The position numbers were made by a program, and so were the translations under genes. A stretch of DNA of 64,000 nt, from positions 10,602,001 to 10,666,000 of the forward strand of contig NC_084711.1 of the NCBI RefSeq assembly GCF_033807575.1. The letters are read 5' to 3'. The notes beneath the pieces were generated by a model. The model was not told the origin of the DNA, did no database searches, and saw nothing but the letters and a program-made list of their open reading frames with translations. Below, in pieces: positions 24,104 to 34,755 of the stretch. Position 1 is the first letter of the stretch. Each line of letters begins with the position of its first letter. This DNA comes from Cydia pomonella (taxonomy: Eukaryota; Arthropoda; Insecta; Lepidoptera; Tortricidae).

Positions 24104-24935
24104 CGGCCCGCGCGCACCTAAACTCGGTGACGTTCGTTGCTGTTGCTGTCGGCCGCCGTGTGGTCATCCGCTCTACTACAGAAACTGCCGTTCTATGTGA
24201 TACGTTTTACAAGCCCGGAGTTGACATTCGTGGCCACTGTTGGGATTCAAATTTTAAATTGTACTCTGATGTTTTGAAATATATCCCGAACCAATGCATG
24301 ATAAACTGTCTGGTGACGCATTTACTAAACGAATCGTTTGTTGTATTATTTGTTGATGTTTAGCACAAAGATGCTTATTTTTGCTTACCTCGCTAGTGAT
24401 AAGGTCTTCATCTTTTGTATGATATTTGTTATCAGATTTCCCGGTAGTATTATTTGTCCCGCACGAGATTAGATGTTGTGTCCGGGTAAAATAGTCGAGA
24501 GAAATGTTAATAAATGCTTTATTTAACATTAGCATGTTTAGCATTTTGTGCAAACATGGGTAAAACAAATAACCACATGTACTTATAAAATGTGTATGTA
24601 TAATACGTAGTGGTATCTTTAACGATATAAATTAGTCAAACACTTGGTGTCATAGCAGATGTATATACATAGATCGATATTTTTGCATTACAGTTAAATT
24701 TTGATGTAAATGTGGCCAGTTTAAATTCTGTGAGATGGCTTATCAATGTAGTAGAGAAACCAATCATTCTTTACACTGAATAAATTCACTTTTTAGTTGA
24801 AATATAATATTGTGTAAATAGGGTTAATACTTTTTGCTATTATATCTGTTAATGGTATACCTTAACATTATGGTAACAATAGAATAGTTTTAGTCTAATT
24901 AGACTTATAAATAAAATATGGTACAATATAAAGTG
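24104..24935 (+). promoter_or_regulatory. CDK11 3' UTR with poly(A) signals
   Basis: AATAAA occurs at 24779-24784 and again at 24910-24915, the latter followed within 25 bp by GT-rich sequence. The region turns from GC-rich to AT-rich directly after the stop codon. The distal signal gives a 3' UTR of about 0.8 kb. Which site is used cannot be told from sequence. Confidence 0.6.
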
Positions 24936-24950
24936 TTTTGACAACAATGT

Positions 24951-25347
24951 TTTATTATTTACATCCAAATTTTCTCACATAATCGTTAAAACGCCAGTGA
25001 AATAGGATACTACTCATTAAATAGTTTATAGAACTGACGTTTTCATCACGTACCTTTAACATTCATTTTATAATAGTGCATTACGATACAAGTGCGAAAA
25101 ATAGGAATTACCTATTCGCACATGTATCGTACAACGTTTTACAGTACATATGGCCCTTTAAATGTTCGACACAGTAACGTAATATGCTAATTTTCGCACT
25201 AGTGCTAAAGTAGCACCATATGTACTGTAAATATTTTTTTCAGTCGTATTAAACACGAAAAGTCCCTAACATTAAATAAAATATTCGAATTAAATGATAA
25301 TCACGGTTCTTTGTATTTAAAATAAAAGCCAAGGCAGTGCGAGGTAT
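24951..25347 (-). promoter_or_regulatory. PDF 3' UTR and poly(A) signal
   Basis: The only canonical AATAAA on the minus strand downstream of the PDF stop is at 24956-24951, giving a 3' UTR of about 400 nt. The CDK11 signal on the other strand is at 24910-24915, so the two transcripts probably end in, or overlap across, the same 50 bp. Confidence 0.55.
25081..25230. repeat. Two adjacent hairpins in the PDF 3' UTR
   Basis: Inverted repeat 25081-25105 against 25111-25132 (TTACGATACAAGTGCGAAAA against its near complement) and a second one, 25140-25160 against 25205-25230 (ACAGTACATATGG against CCATATGTACTGT). Probably short foldback MITE remains. They would form hairpins in the PDF transcript if the AATAAA at 24951 is used. 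Confidence 0.65.
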
Positions 25348-25521
25348 TTAGCGTCCAGCATCGTTCAGGCCCTTCGGGAGAGCTAGGAGCGAGTTGATCA
25401 TGTCCGCGTTTCGTTTCCACGTCCGGTATTTGGTGTCGATGAGGGCGTTGGTCTCTATGATGAATCTTCCGCCGATGTCTCCTCTGTATGCGTCGATCAT
25501 GGAATGGATATGACGGATGTA
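25348..25521 (-). CDS. Pdf: PDF exon 2: associated peptide end, KR cleavage site, mature peptide
   Basis: Acceptor TATTTGCAG precedes TAC at 25521. It encodes YIRHIHSMIDAYRGD, then a linker, then WKR and the 18-residue mature peptide, the amidation glycine and one Arg before TAA (25350-25348). Compared with the general insect consensus NSEIINSLL-LPK-MNDA, this copy has Met at position 4, and Gly-Leu where most family members have an Asp/Asn/Val and Met. Confidence 0.93.
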   Translation of the reverse strand, partial: YIRHIHSMIDAYRGDIGGRFIIETNALIDTKYRTWKRNADMINSLLALPKGLNDAGR

Positions 25522-28500
25522 CTGCAAATAATATTTTTATATATGAATCCCTATGAAGTTTATCTACCCAAAAATTCTGCCTCAAAGTTCCCTCCCTAAC
25601 ACCCTCCCGGATAATTCTAGGCAACGGATTCAGATTGCAAAACCAAGTACCATATACCAAATGCCGATGGATCTACCAAGGGAAATTTTCGGAAATAGCT
25701 AATTTTACCACATAGAATTCGGATAATGTCATGGACTAGTATTATAAATATACTATAAAACGCCCCGCTTTGTTGCTTGCTATTAGGACGAGATTGGCTT
25801 GTACCTTTATACGAATGACCTGTCAAGGTTGTAACTTCCTCAACCTACACTCTAACCTTAAGCCAAACGAACCCAACCTACCCCTCTAAATAAACCCCAG
25901 ACCTAATAAAATACTCTACTTATTCGTAAACAACCCCACTTTTAAAATTAGCCCTAAAATCTTACCCCAACAATAATTTGGCCAAGTGATCGTCTAGTTC
26001 AGTGGTGGTCAAACTTTTTTCACGGAGGGCCAGAAAATTTGAAAAAAATCCAAGGAGGGCCAGAACTGCAGAATAAATGTATTTTGATTTGAAACCGTTA
26101 TGTCGCGAGCCATATACTAATTATTTCGAAGGACCGGCGGCGGGCCGGATGGAACCCTTGCGCGGGCCGTACTTTGCCCACCACTGGTCTAGTTAAAGGT
26201 TAGAACCCCTCGAAGTGAACCGCGCAACCCTAATTCTTTAATGAGAAACAACTAAATCTTGGACTCGTGATTGTACCTAATTATTTATTACCTAGATGTT
26301 AAGGATCAGATATTTACTGTACTAAATAACTTATTAAGGTAATAGGAAATAATTTAAAGGATATTGTTAAGATTCCACCTCCAGCAAAACATCGTACAAC
26401 TAAGTTATTGTAAGCCATTTTTTAGGGTTCCGTAGTCAACTAGGAACCCTTATAGTTTCGCCATGTCCGTCTGTCTGTCCCAGGCTTTGCTCCGTGGTCG
26501 TTAGTGCTAGAAAGCTGAAATTCGGCATGGATATATAAATCAATAAAGCCGACAAAGTCGTACAATAAAATCTAAAAATTTAATTTTTTTTAGGGTACCT
26601 CCCCTACACGTAAAGTGGGGGTGAATTTTTTTTTCTGCTTCAACCCTACAGTATGGGGTATCGTTGCAAAGGTCTTTCAAAACTAATATGGGTCTTCAAA
26701 AAAACATTTTTTGATTAAGTGAATATATTCGGAGATAATCGCTCCGAAAGAAAAAGTATCCCCCCCCCCCCTCTAACTTTTGAACCATAGGTCCAAAAAA
26801 TATGAAAAAAATCGTGGTAGTAGAGCTTAAGAAAGACATTAAATGAAAACTATAGCGGACATGATCAGTTTAGCTGTTTTTAAGTTATCGCAAAGTTTCC
26901 CCTTCATAGTAAAAAGACTTATTTAATTAGGTACTGATTATGCAAATTTGCCTATTTGTTTAACTCGCGTGAAAGGTACCGTTTCATCCCTTGGTTAACA
27001 ATTTACTATACTTTAAGCTCCAGTTTAGCTTATTGTGACGGAAGAGTAACTACGGAACCCTACACTGAGCGTGGCCCGACATGCTCTTGGCCGGTTTTTA
27101 TATTAAATATCTTATACCTTTAAACGAGCAATTCTTGTATAATATATTTCTGTGATCTCGGAAACGGCTCTTACGATTTCGCTGAAATTTGGTATATGGG
27201 GGTTTTTGGGGGTATACAATCGATTTAGATTAGTCTTATGTTTGGGAAAACGCAAGTTTTCGAGTTTTCATACGTTTTTCTTTCGACGCAGAATATAGTC
27301 GCTAATTTCGTGTTAGCGGCCACTGTCCGTCTGGTCCAGCGGGTTAAGACGCGGATGGCTAGAAACGAGTGTTACGGGTTCGAATCTCGCCCGGTGGCTA
27401 ACTTATGTTTTTTTTATATGTTCAAGTTTATATATAATTTTTAAATTTTTATTGTTTTAGACAAGTTTAATTTAGTAAAAAAATGTACCGTAAAACCACC
27501 CAACTATAGTCCAAAGCTCCCAACTATGGTAGTATGGTCCACAAATAAACTCATTCTTTCTCGTTCAGGTGTGTATTTTACTATATTTTTGTAGTTCTAA
27601 GGCAAAGTATGTTTATAAATGGAAGGTAAAACTAGGAGTAAACCACAAGGAACATTGGTATAGATACTTAATTTCCTTTTGAACTTATGGACCATAGTTG
27701 CAGTATTGGACTATAGTTGGGTGGTTTTACGGTAGTTATGATTATCACCTATACACCACCATATTACAATAAATAGTTATAACCGAGCAAGGCTCGGTCG
27801 CCCAGGTACTGATACCTTATGAGTAGAAAGAAAATAATTATATATTAAACTACAAGGTAAGAGCAATGTCGCGGATAAGGGTATAGGCTCCGCCCACACG
27901 CCCTAGCACGTCTATAGGTAATCAGCACACTAGCACACACCTCCGCACCAGTCACATGGGATACCCTGCCATGACTAAAACTTTATTTGTGTTTGTTATC
28001 AATCACGACAGAAGCTCTCCCCATAACCAGCACCAGCATGAGCCAGAGTACCGAAATATATAAATGGATATAATACGACCTAGCCTCAATTACTGTAGAC
28101 TTCAGCGAGCAGGGATCACTCCCAATGGCACGCACGTGATGCCCTCGCGTTCATCTAACAGCTGGACCTTGAGACTAAGGAGAGTATGTTCGGCTCCTAT
28201 GTTGGTAAAGAAGAGACGCCAAGGCAACTCAACTTGGAGCAAAAGATTTCTAAACGGCTTCAGTTTGGCACCGTTAGGGAGAAGTCGCTTAGACGTACAA
28301 ACTGTTAGTCGAAACAGCGCTCTGGCTTTATAAAATAACAAACTGACCCCATAGAAAGGTAGTAAAATAACAAAGTTAAATTTATTAACAAAAATCATTA
28401 AAAATCAAATAAACATAAAAATGAAGTTCCCTTAGACACCATCTAAGCTTGACATTACGAAAATTTCTTCCCGTAAAATTAAACTAGAGACACGATTCCA

Positions 28501-30936
28501 AGTCCCGAATATGCAACGGTATTGTCCCTGCATAGCGCAACGGCACTTAGAAAGACACAGTGTAGCAAACTTCACAATAATAGTAACACAAATAGGGAAG
28601 TAAAGTATCTCCACCATAGCATTACAAAAACAGACACAGACACATTTTACAAGTTTAAATTTACCAGGATAATTCCCAGCAAACACAAACAAATAGAAAG
28701 AATAGTAGAGAAACTTCACTTACCCAAAGCCAGAGATACTGCTAGTCCGATGGTCGAAGAATGAATGCCTCCCCACCGTACTTTCCGGGCCTTTTATACT
28801 CTTTAGTAGCGACATATTGGCGACATAATAGCGACATAACGGCGACACATTGGCGACTAGCGACATAACGGCGACTAGCGGCATAATAGCGACATATTGG
28901 CCACACAATAGCGACATAACGGCGACATAATAGCGACATAACGGCGACTAGCGACATATTGGCGACATAACGGCGATATATTAGCGACATAACGGCGACA
29001 TATTGGTGACTAGCGACATGACGGCGATTAGCGACATAATGGCGACATAACAGCGACAGGCGACGATTAATGACGTCATTTTAGCTTAGATGTAAAAGGA
29101 CATCAAAATCAGAGAAGAGGTTGTTCGCCTCGCGGCACCTGACTGCGTTTGATTCAAGGAAGAAGGTCCTAAGTTCCGTCCTGTTTACCAATGCGTACGC
29201 TCTATACAATAGCGTTCACGCTAGCGCCGATTATCATCTGTGTCTCTTTCGCTCACGCGGTTCATAGAAAGACGGTGATAATTTCAATGACATTTACGCA
29301 CATTATGTTGGTCACGCATACAATGTATTTTACGCACCCAACGACAGCATTTGCTTAGTAGTCAGTTTAAGTAGACCAAAACAATGATAAAAAGGGAACG
29401 TTCCAAAACCTGTCAAGCATGAATATGCTAACATTATTATTTAATTTCAGGTATTATAGTTTTGTGTTCTGAAAATAACGTCTGTATTGTAATATTTCAC
29501 GTTTATTATTAAGTTAGTAAGTATTTGTTCTTTATTACACCAAAAATTATGCATTTATCCTAGGTTAACTTCAATTCATTATTACCATTCTACGCAGCAT
29601 TTTAAAACAAATAAAAATGAAAATTTACTGAGTGTTATGTATTTAATCGAAATCACAAGTGGTAAAATACGGAAACGTGTCCTTTAAGTTGTAATTGTTA
29701 GAATACGGAGTGAAATCATGAATGAGGATGCAAACGAATAGGACTATAGTTTTCCATTATTTTCTATGTGTTTTAATATAAAACCAAGGCTAATATTACG
29801 AAATAGGCATATGGCTAGTCACAAGGTGTCCTTATGACAAGCGACAAAGTGGGACGTTTTGCTGGCCGTGGTCACAAATATACAATTTAAATAAGTGTTT
29901 ACGGAACTTGTTTTGAACGTTCGTTTGCTCGAGCTTTTTATTACGAAATTTCCAGAAACTCCCGAGTCCTTTTCAAACTTGTTGGCAAGTTTCTGCAATT
30001 AGCATTTCTGTTGTAACAACCAATATTTTTGTAATTCTGAGGTTGGTTCCATTTCTAAAGTAAAAGTACCTAGCTCACGGTTGAAAAAATACCTACTCGT
30101 GTATACCTATACCTAGGCGTAAATATAGGTACCTACCTATATTTATTGCTACCTATATAGGTACCTACCTATATTTATTGATGCTAAAAGATGCGATGAA
30201 TGTTCATTGGATCTGATCATAATTGTTATTTCGGTAACGTTAAAATATGTTAAGTAGGGCCACTAAATATTAAGATACCGTAAACTTTACTACTTTGAAT
30301 CTCGGGGAAACATTGATGATGATTGTTTATTTATTTATTTTTGTTTCTTAATATACTTATTAATGTCTTTGATATAAATAATGTATATGTAAAACTCTCA
30401 AGTAAACGTTTTGGTGATGCAATGTAAGTTTATGTTGAAATAAATAAATGAAATGATAATTTTTTGAAAATTAGGGAGCTGATTTTTTAACACAAGCTTA
30501 AGAATTTTATGATATGTTATATACTTAATACAAAGAGTAAAGTAGTCAGCTATAATACACGTTAACAAATAAGTACATGATGAAAGCGTTCTGAAACCAA
30601 ATCCTTTTTAAATTCGAAGTTCAATGATTCCCCGCGATTGAAAGTTACAATTTCCTGCTAAGTAAGGTCAAACCGCCAGGTACAGTGGCTCACTCAACCA
30701 AAGATCAATACGAGAGAGGTGATATTTGGGCGACTAAGCCACTGTTTCGGCCTTGACCCTACATGAACTTTGCAGATTTAGAATGATTCAAATTAATGGT
30801 GCCATACTTCCTCGTCTGTAATATACGGTTCCACCGACAACGGTCGGTGGTTCTGCCGGAAGTTGTGTTCAGCCACACCAAAGACCAGGACCAGTGTCAC
30901 TAGCAGCGTTGAGAGGTGCCACCTCACGGCTGCCAT
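25348..30936 (-). CDS. Pdf: Pigment-dispersing factor (PDF) neuropeptide precursor, two coding exons
   Basis: PDF is the secreted circadian output neuropeptide of insect clock neurons, acting through a class B GPCR. Exons (minus): 30936-30808 and 25521-25348, joined in phase 0 to give 100 residues, close to the usual PDF precursor length. Seen: a signal peptide (MAAVRWHLSTLLVTLVLVFG, then VA), an associated peptide of about 58 residues, the dibasic cleavage site KR, and the mature peptide NADMINSLLALPKGLNDA followed by Gly (amide donor), Arg and a stop. The core INSLL-LPK--NDA-G is diagnostic. The ATG at 30934-30936 is preferred because the hydrophobic signal follows at once; an upstream in-frame Met would add a non-signal stretch. 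The donor GTATGG at 30807 is ordinary but was chosen by phase and length, so a small extra exon cannot be excluded. The 5.3-kb intron is full of repeats. Confidence 0.9.
26000..26186 (+). mobile_element. hAT-like MITE with 8-bp target-site duplication in PDF intron
   Basis: Ends CAGTGGTGGTCAAA and TTTGCCCACCACTG form inverted repeats; the flanks are GTCTAGTT on both sides (25992-25999 and 26187-26194). The interior has GGAGGGCCAGAA and GGGCCGGA motifs common in hAT non-autonomous elements. No ORF. Confidence 0.88.
26415..27100 (+). repeat. GGGTTCCGTA repeat, copy in PDF intron
   Basis: Begins TTTTTAGGGTTCCGTAGTC and closes with a complementary GGAACCCT near 27055, then GACATGCTCTTGGCCGG and a T run. 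It contains (GTCT)n, a poly-C stretch and a long body closely matching 5865-6508. Non-coding, high copy in this window (also 5787, 30989, 36009, 46370, 59226, 62339). Class not certain. Confidence 0.75.
27115..27810 (+). repeat. Interspersed repeat with ATCTCGGAAACGGCTC core, interrupted copy
   Basis: 27115-27297 matches two tandem copies at 47960-48350 (GAGCAATTCTTGTATA, then CTCGGAAACGGCTC, ATTTCG, TATATGGGGGTTTT). The family end (CCGAGCAAGGCTCGGTCGCC) reappears only at 27782-27803, so about 27300-27778, holding a tRNA-like head, looks inserted. Confidence 0.6.
27324..27400 (+). repeat. tRNA-like SINE head (not called as a functional tRNA)
   Basis: It contains an A-box-like TGGTCCAGCGG (27332-27342) and a B box GGTTCGAATCT (27377-27387) at normal spacing, and a T-arm with four of five pairs. 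The acceptor stem does not pair convincingly and I cannot assign an anticodon loop with a 5-bp stem, so a SINE head or decayed tRNA copy is more likely. Confidence 0.5.
28000..28780. other. PDF intron segment, unassigned
   Basis: Higher GC and open in several frames up to 98 codons, with no domain I recognise and no plausible splice context. Possibly transposon debris. Confidence 0.3.
28805..29062 (+). repeat. Short-unit minisatellite in PDF intron
   Basis: About 20 variants of an 11-12 bp unit (GGCGACATAAC, GGCGACATATT, AGCGACATAAT), with occasional GACTAGCGAC links. Both strands are open for 60-80 codons only because of the simple repeat. Not coding. Confidence 0.9.
29816..29878 (+). repeat. 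Half copy of GGCCGCGGTCAC MITE
   Basis: TGTCCTTATGACAAGCGACA then GTGGGACGTTTTGCTGG and CCGTGGTCACA match the right half of the complete palindromic element at 33644-33778. Confidence 0.7.
30808..30936 (-). CDS. Pdf: PDF exon 1: signal peptide and N-terminal propeptide
   Basis: 43 codons: a short basic N-region, a hydrophobic core rich in Leu and Val, probable cleavage after GVA, then EHNFRQNHRP and the acidic end YITDEE before the GTATGG donor. A pyrimidine-rich run ending GTGACAG lies immediately upstream of the ATG, so a 5' UTR intron acceptor one base before the start codon is possible; alternatively TTTTATAC 30-40 bases upstream is a TATA-like element. Confidence 0.85.
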
Positions 30937-32041
30937 GCTGTCACAAAACAAGGAAACATTGTATAAAAGGCGATTGGTCATTTCATTTTTAGGGTTCCGT
31001 ACCAAAAAGGTACAAAAGGAACCCTTATGGGGTGACTCTGTCCGTCTGTCTGTCTGTCACAACGCTAAATAACTCGATTTGAAATTTGGAGTAATTATGA
31101 ACAACGCTAAACTAGATACATTGAAAGTATTATTTTTGTATTTTATTTTTATTAACTATGGAAAACACCCAATATGAAGAGGGGGCAAAAATTCAAAGTC
31201 TAGTGACTGACTAGGTTAAGTGGGGTATCATTTAAAAGAGTTCAAATTGTACATTATAAACTTTTTTCTTTTTTTCGTAGTGAAAAAAAAAAGATTTATG
31301 GAGGAAAATGTGAAACCCCTCCCCCCCTTTATCTCCGAAGGTTACCGAAGAAAAATTATGAAATTTTTACATAATATTAACATTACTATAAATTTTACAG
31401 GAAAAATATAATCGGACCTCTATCTTGGTAACTTTTTTTTTATTAACAAAAAACATCTCCGAATTCAGTTTGCAATTTGGTTAAAACTTCACGTGTTTAT
31501 TACACTTGAAATTTCTATGAAATTATATTAAATTGCATTACATACGCGCAAGTTAGACATTTTACCGATAGATGGCGCTGTACACCATTTTTTTTTTATA
31601 TTAAGGACATTCTTACACAAATTGACTAACAAGGAAAGGTACCCAACTGTCCGGTTCCGATTTGATTTATATTTATATATGTTATAGAGTAGACTAAAAT
31701 AACAGACACGTATTTTTTTTTAGCTGCTCAAACTCAACCTTTTGTCCTCCACAGTACTAAAAAATTACTAAATCTTCTAACTCCTATAGAAAGTGATGCT
31801 CAAGCAACATGCTAGTTAATGGCTGGTTTGAGTACTTATATGTTTGAGAGCAGGAAAAAAAAATTAGCACGTGTTTTGTTACATCGGCTGACACTTATTT
31901 TTTCCTAAAAAAAATTACATTCGAAGTTTTATAATACCTTATCGCTAAAGATACACAATAATGTCAATTTAGATTTCAATATTACATTACACAATAAATT
32001 CAAATTAAATTTCAATCCATTACATTATATAACTATAACAC

Positions 32042-32393
32042 AACAAATTGGCTAAGTCCCACAGTAAGCTCAATAAGGCTTGTATTGAGGGTACTTAGAC
32101 AACGATATATATAATATAAAAATATTTATAAATACTTAAATACATAGAAAACGCCCATGACTCAGGAACAAATATCCATGCTGATCACACGAATAAATGC
32201 CCTTGTACGAGGATTTGAACCTGGGACCATCAGCTTCGTAGGCAGGGTCACTACTACCCACTAGGCAAAACCGGTCTTCAAATATCCGTGCTCATCACAC
32301 AAATAAATGCCCTTACCAGGATTTGAACATTTTGAACCCTGGACCATCGGCTTCATAGGCATGGTCACTACCCACTAGGCCAGACCGGTCGTC
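32042..32393 (-). repeat. SINE type A, full copy plus a tandem partial head
   Basis: 32042-32278 is a nearly complete minus-strand copy (tail GAGCTTACTGTGGGACTTAG to the tRNA-like head). 32281-32393 repeats only the head half with its own B box. The partial copy has an extra duplicated TTTGAAC inside the B-box region. Confidence 0.75.
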
Positions 32394-32699
32394 ATTATAC
32401 GACAAATATAATGTCATGATTTCTTAATAATAATACTAAATAGTGTAAGCAAATATGAATTTTACGTTGGCAACATTCCGAAAATACCTAAATTAATGTG
32501 AGAGTAATCGGTAATGTTTCATGACTTACCTGGCAACACGTTAGTTAAGAAGTGGTAGGGGTAAGCGAAAGCTAAGGAGAGTGTTGTACAGACTCGTTCA
32601 CTTTGATTGTGGAAGTCAAAGAGACGACATATTGATGGTAACGGGTTGAGCAAAGTTAAAGAGGCACTTCCATTTTATAATTAGAGCAATGGGATATAT

Positions 32700-32880
32700 T
32701 TATAATATTTCAGAAGTGGGATGAGCACATATTTGTTCCTGAGACATGGATGTTTTCTATGTATTTAAGTATTTGTATATTGCATATATCGTTGTCTGAG
32801 TACCCACAACACAAGACTTCTTGAACTTACCGTGAGAATTAGTAAATTTTTGTAAGAATGTCCCTATAATATTTTTTATT
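32700..32880 (+). repeat. SINE type A, 3' portion
   Basis: Carries GAGCACATATTTGTTCCTGA, TTCTATGTATTTAAGTATTT, ATCGTTGTCTGAGTACCC and the terminal AATGTCCCTATAATA followed by TTATT repeats; diverged from the copy at 18782. Confidence 0.7.
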
Positions 32881-33424
32881 ATTATTTATTTATTTATTTG
32901 TGTATTATACAATGTATAGGTACTTCTGGTCCAAAGTTCGCCTTTATAGTTACACGAGATAATTCAAAGCTTGAACGGAACCTTCGGTGTGCGAGTAAAA
33001 CGAACTCGCACTTGACCGGTTTTAATCGTGGCTCTCCAGTTAAGGAAAACATTGCGAGAAAAGCAAAATAATCTCAACAAGACCTAGTATCTCGTCTTGG
33101 ATGGAAGGCCAAATTATATGGCAGTCACTTTCGAAAAAACTAGTACTCCGACTACGCTAAGTTTGCAAGCTAACGGCTGAAAATGCATAGGAGCGACAAA
33201 CATGACATAACCCTTGGCATGAAACTTAGCGGGGTCCAACTCGACGATAATTCTTGGGACTATAGGTATTTAAAACCTTTTCCTTTTTTAAGTAGGTTAA
33301 AAAGAACATAGTCAATGTCAAACGTAGCTATAACAGACTTGAGAAACTTATTTTCATCCTCATTTTAAACCTACTCATAGTGTTGTAAGTAAGGTTGCCA
33401 GAGCTCAACGAAGGTGCGGAGTGT

Positions 33425-33540
33425 CAGGGTCGGCAACGTGCATGTAACTCCCCTGGAGTTGCAGGCGTACATAGGCTACGGAGACTGTTTACCATCAGGC
33501 GGGCCGTATGCTTGTTTGCCACCGGCGTAGTATAAAAAAA
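33425..33540 (+). repeat. LINE 3' tail
   Basis: GGAGTTGCAGGCGTACATAG, then TTACCATCAGGCGGGCCGTA, TGCTTGTTTGCC and an A run. It matches the 3' ends at 14138-14228 and 63840-63930 and, reversed, at 49745-49855. A 5'-truncated jockey/CR1-type insertion. Confidence 0.7.
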
Positions 33541-33643
33541 ATATAAGTATAAGTAGGTACGTTGATATTATTTAGTCACTTTTTTCTGTGTATGTAGTAT
33601 GTTACTATTAAATAATTCATTTTTACCAAGCAATTTTGTACTT

Positions 33644-33778
33644 GTGACCGTGGCCGGCAAAACGTCCCACTTTGTCGCTTGCCATAAGGACGCCTTGACA
33701 GGGTATTCGTATAAAGATACAAACAAATCTTGTCCTAATGGCAAGCGACAAAGTGGACGTTTTGCCGGCCGCGGTCAC
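33644..33778. mobile_element. Complete palindromic MITE with GTGACCGYGGCCGGC ends
   Basis: Left GTGACCGTGGCCGGCAAAAC and right its near-perfect complement, with a second shared block (GTCGCTTGCCATAAGGAC) just inside; 135 bp in all. Related sequences at 25735-25830, 29816-29878 and 59527-59738. Confidence 0.8.
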
Positions 33779-34607
33779 ATTTATTGATCGAGAGTTATAG
33801 CGAAGGTCTCAATTTCAGCTTGGGTAAAAATGCTGTCGTATGTCTGGATGTCCTCTTCTACAGTTCACAATTCTCAACCGATTCTAGTGAAATTTTGTGA
33901 GCAGTATCGATGATTTAATTTAAATATATCGAATCAGTTTTTGTAATTTTTCCATAATGGCGGAATAATAAGTACATTTATTCAGTTTTAAGCTATGCTC
34001 GGGAGGCCTATAGCTCACAGAGCCACTAGTGATTATTTTAATTTGAACTAACAAAGACCGGCCAAGCGTGTGCTGGAACAGGCATAATGGAGGGTTCCGT
34101 ACCCTAATTCATAAGTTTGCGGCACGTTTTTTAATATGAAGAAAAGTTTTTGGAAGAAAAAACATTGATCACTCAACCTATAATATTATCATCATATTCA
34201 AAATAATTCCTGGAAAGTGTTTATTCAAACTGGCTCATAAAACATACTACATGCAAAATTTCAACAAGAAATAACTACTTATAAGGATTTCGTTATTGCC
34301 ATTTAGACTACGGAACCCTAATAATGCAATGTACATATCAGCCATTGCATCTCTACTAATACAAAATATTATTTTGTCGTTTGAATTTATCAATATCGTG
34401 CATAACACGTGGAAGCAGATTTCATATCTCGATGGCATTTCGTTAATGGCCAATCTACTCAATCCTCACTCGGGTAATTAGATGTGCGGCACTTTTAGCT
34501 TTGAACGGATGGGATTAGCTACACCGGTTATATCCACTTCAAATGTAACGGAAGCTTCGTTGAAACAGCACTTTTGTAAATTAGAGTAAAATTTTGTTAT
34601 TAATAGC

Positions 34608-34755
34608 AGGGGGCCTAGTCAAGATGACAGTCATGGATAGAAAATGCCACTCGAAACTTAAATAATGCATGGAAATAGTCATGTGCCTTTTCGTAGCATT
34701 GGTCATCCTGATACTTTAAAAAAATCTTCGTCATTCTATCTTGGCTACGCCCCCT
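34608..34755. mobile_element. Short MITE with CAGGGGGCCTAGTCAAGAT ends
   Basis: Left CAGGGGGCCTAGTCAAGATG, right ATCTTGGCTACGCCCCCTG. A half copy in reverse lies at about 49905-49932. No ORF, and I cannot see a clear target duplication. Confidence 0.6.

Larger units (their letters stand above)
30989..33025 (+). repeat. GGGTTCCGTA repeat starting next to the PDF start, with nested SINEs
   Basis: Starts AGGGTTCCGTACC with an inverted GGAACCCT and (GTCT)n, and ends with GGAACCTTCGGTGTGCGAGT followed by CTCGCACTTGACCGGTTTT. SINE type-A sequence lies inside at 32042-32393 (minus) and 32700-32880 (plus). The element begins about 53 bp upstream of the PDF ATG. Confidence 0.6.

Noticed and set aside
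23932..24363. 143-residue Arg/Ala-rich frame over the last CDK11 exon
   Set aside because: Out-of-frame shadow of the GC-rich CDK11 exon and its UTR.
27324..27400. Candidate functional tRNA gene
   Set aside because: Only the A and B boxes and most of the T arm look right; acceptor and anticodon stems do not pair by eye and it lies within a repeat.
28064..28398. Two overlapping frames of about 90-98 residues in PDF intron
   Set aside because: No similarity I recognise, no start context, and located within an intron among repeats.
28805..29062. CRISPR-like short repeats
   Set aside because: Continuous 11-12 bp units with no unique spacers and in a eukaryotic intron: a minisatellite.
30937..31005. 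N-terminal extension of PDF from an upstream in-frame ATG
   Set aside because: It would put 23 non-hydrophobic residues before the signal peptide and run into the flanking repeat.
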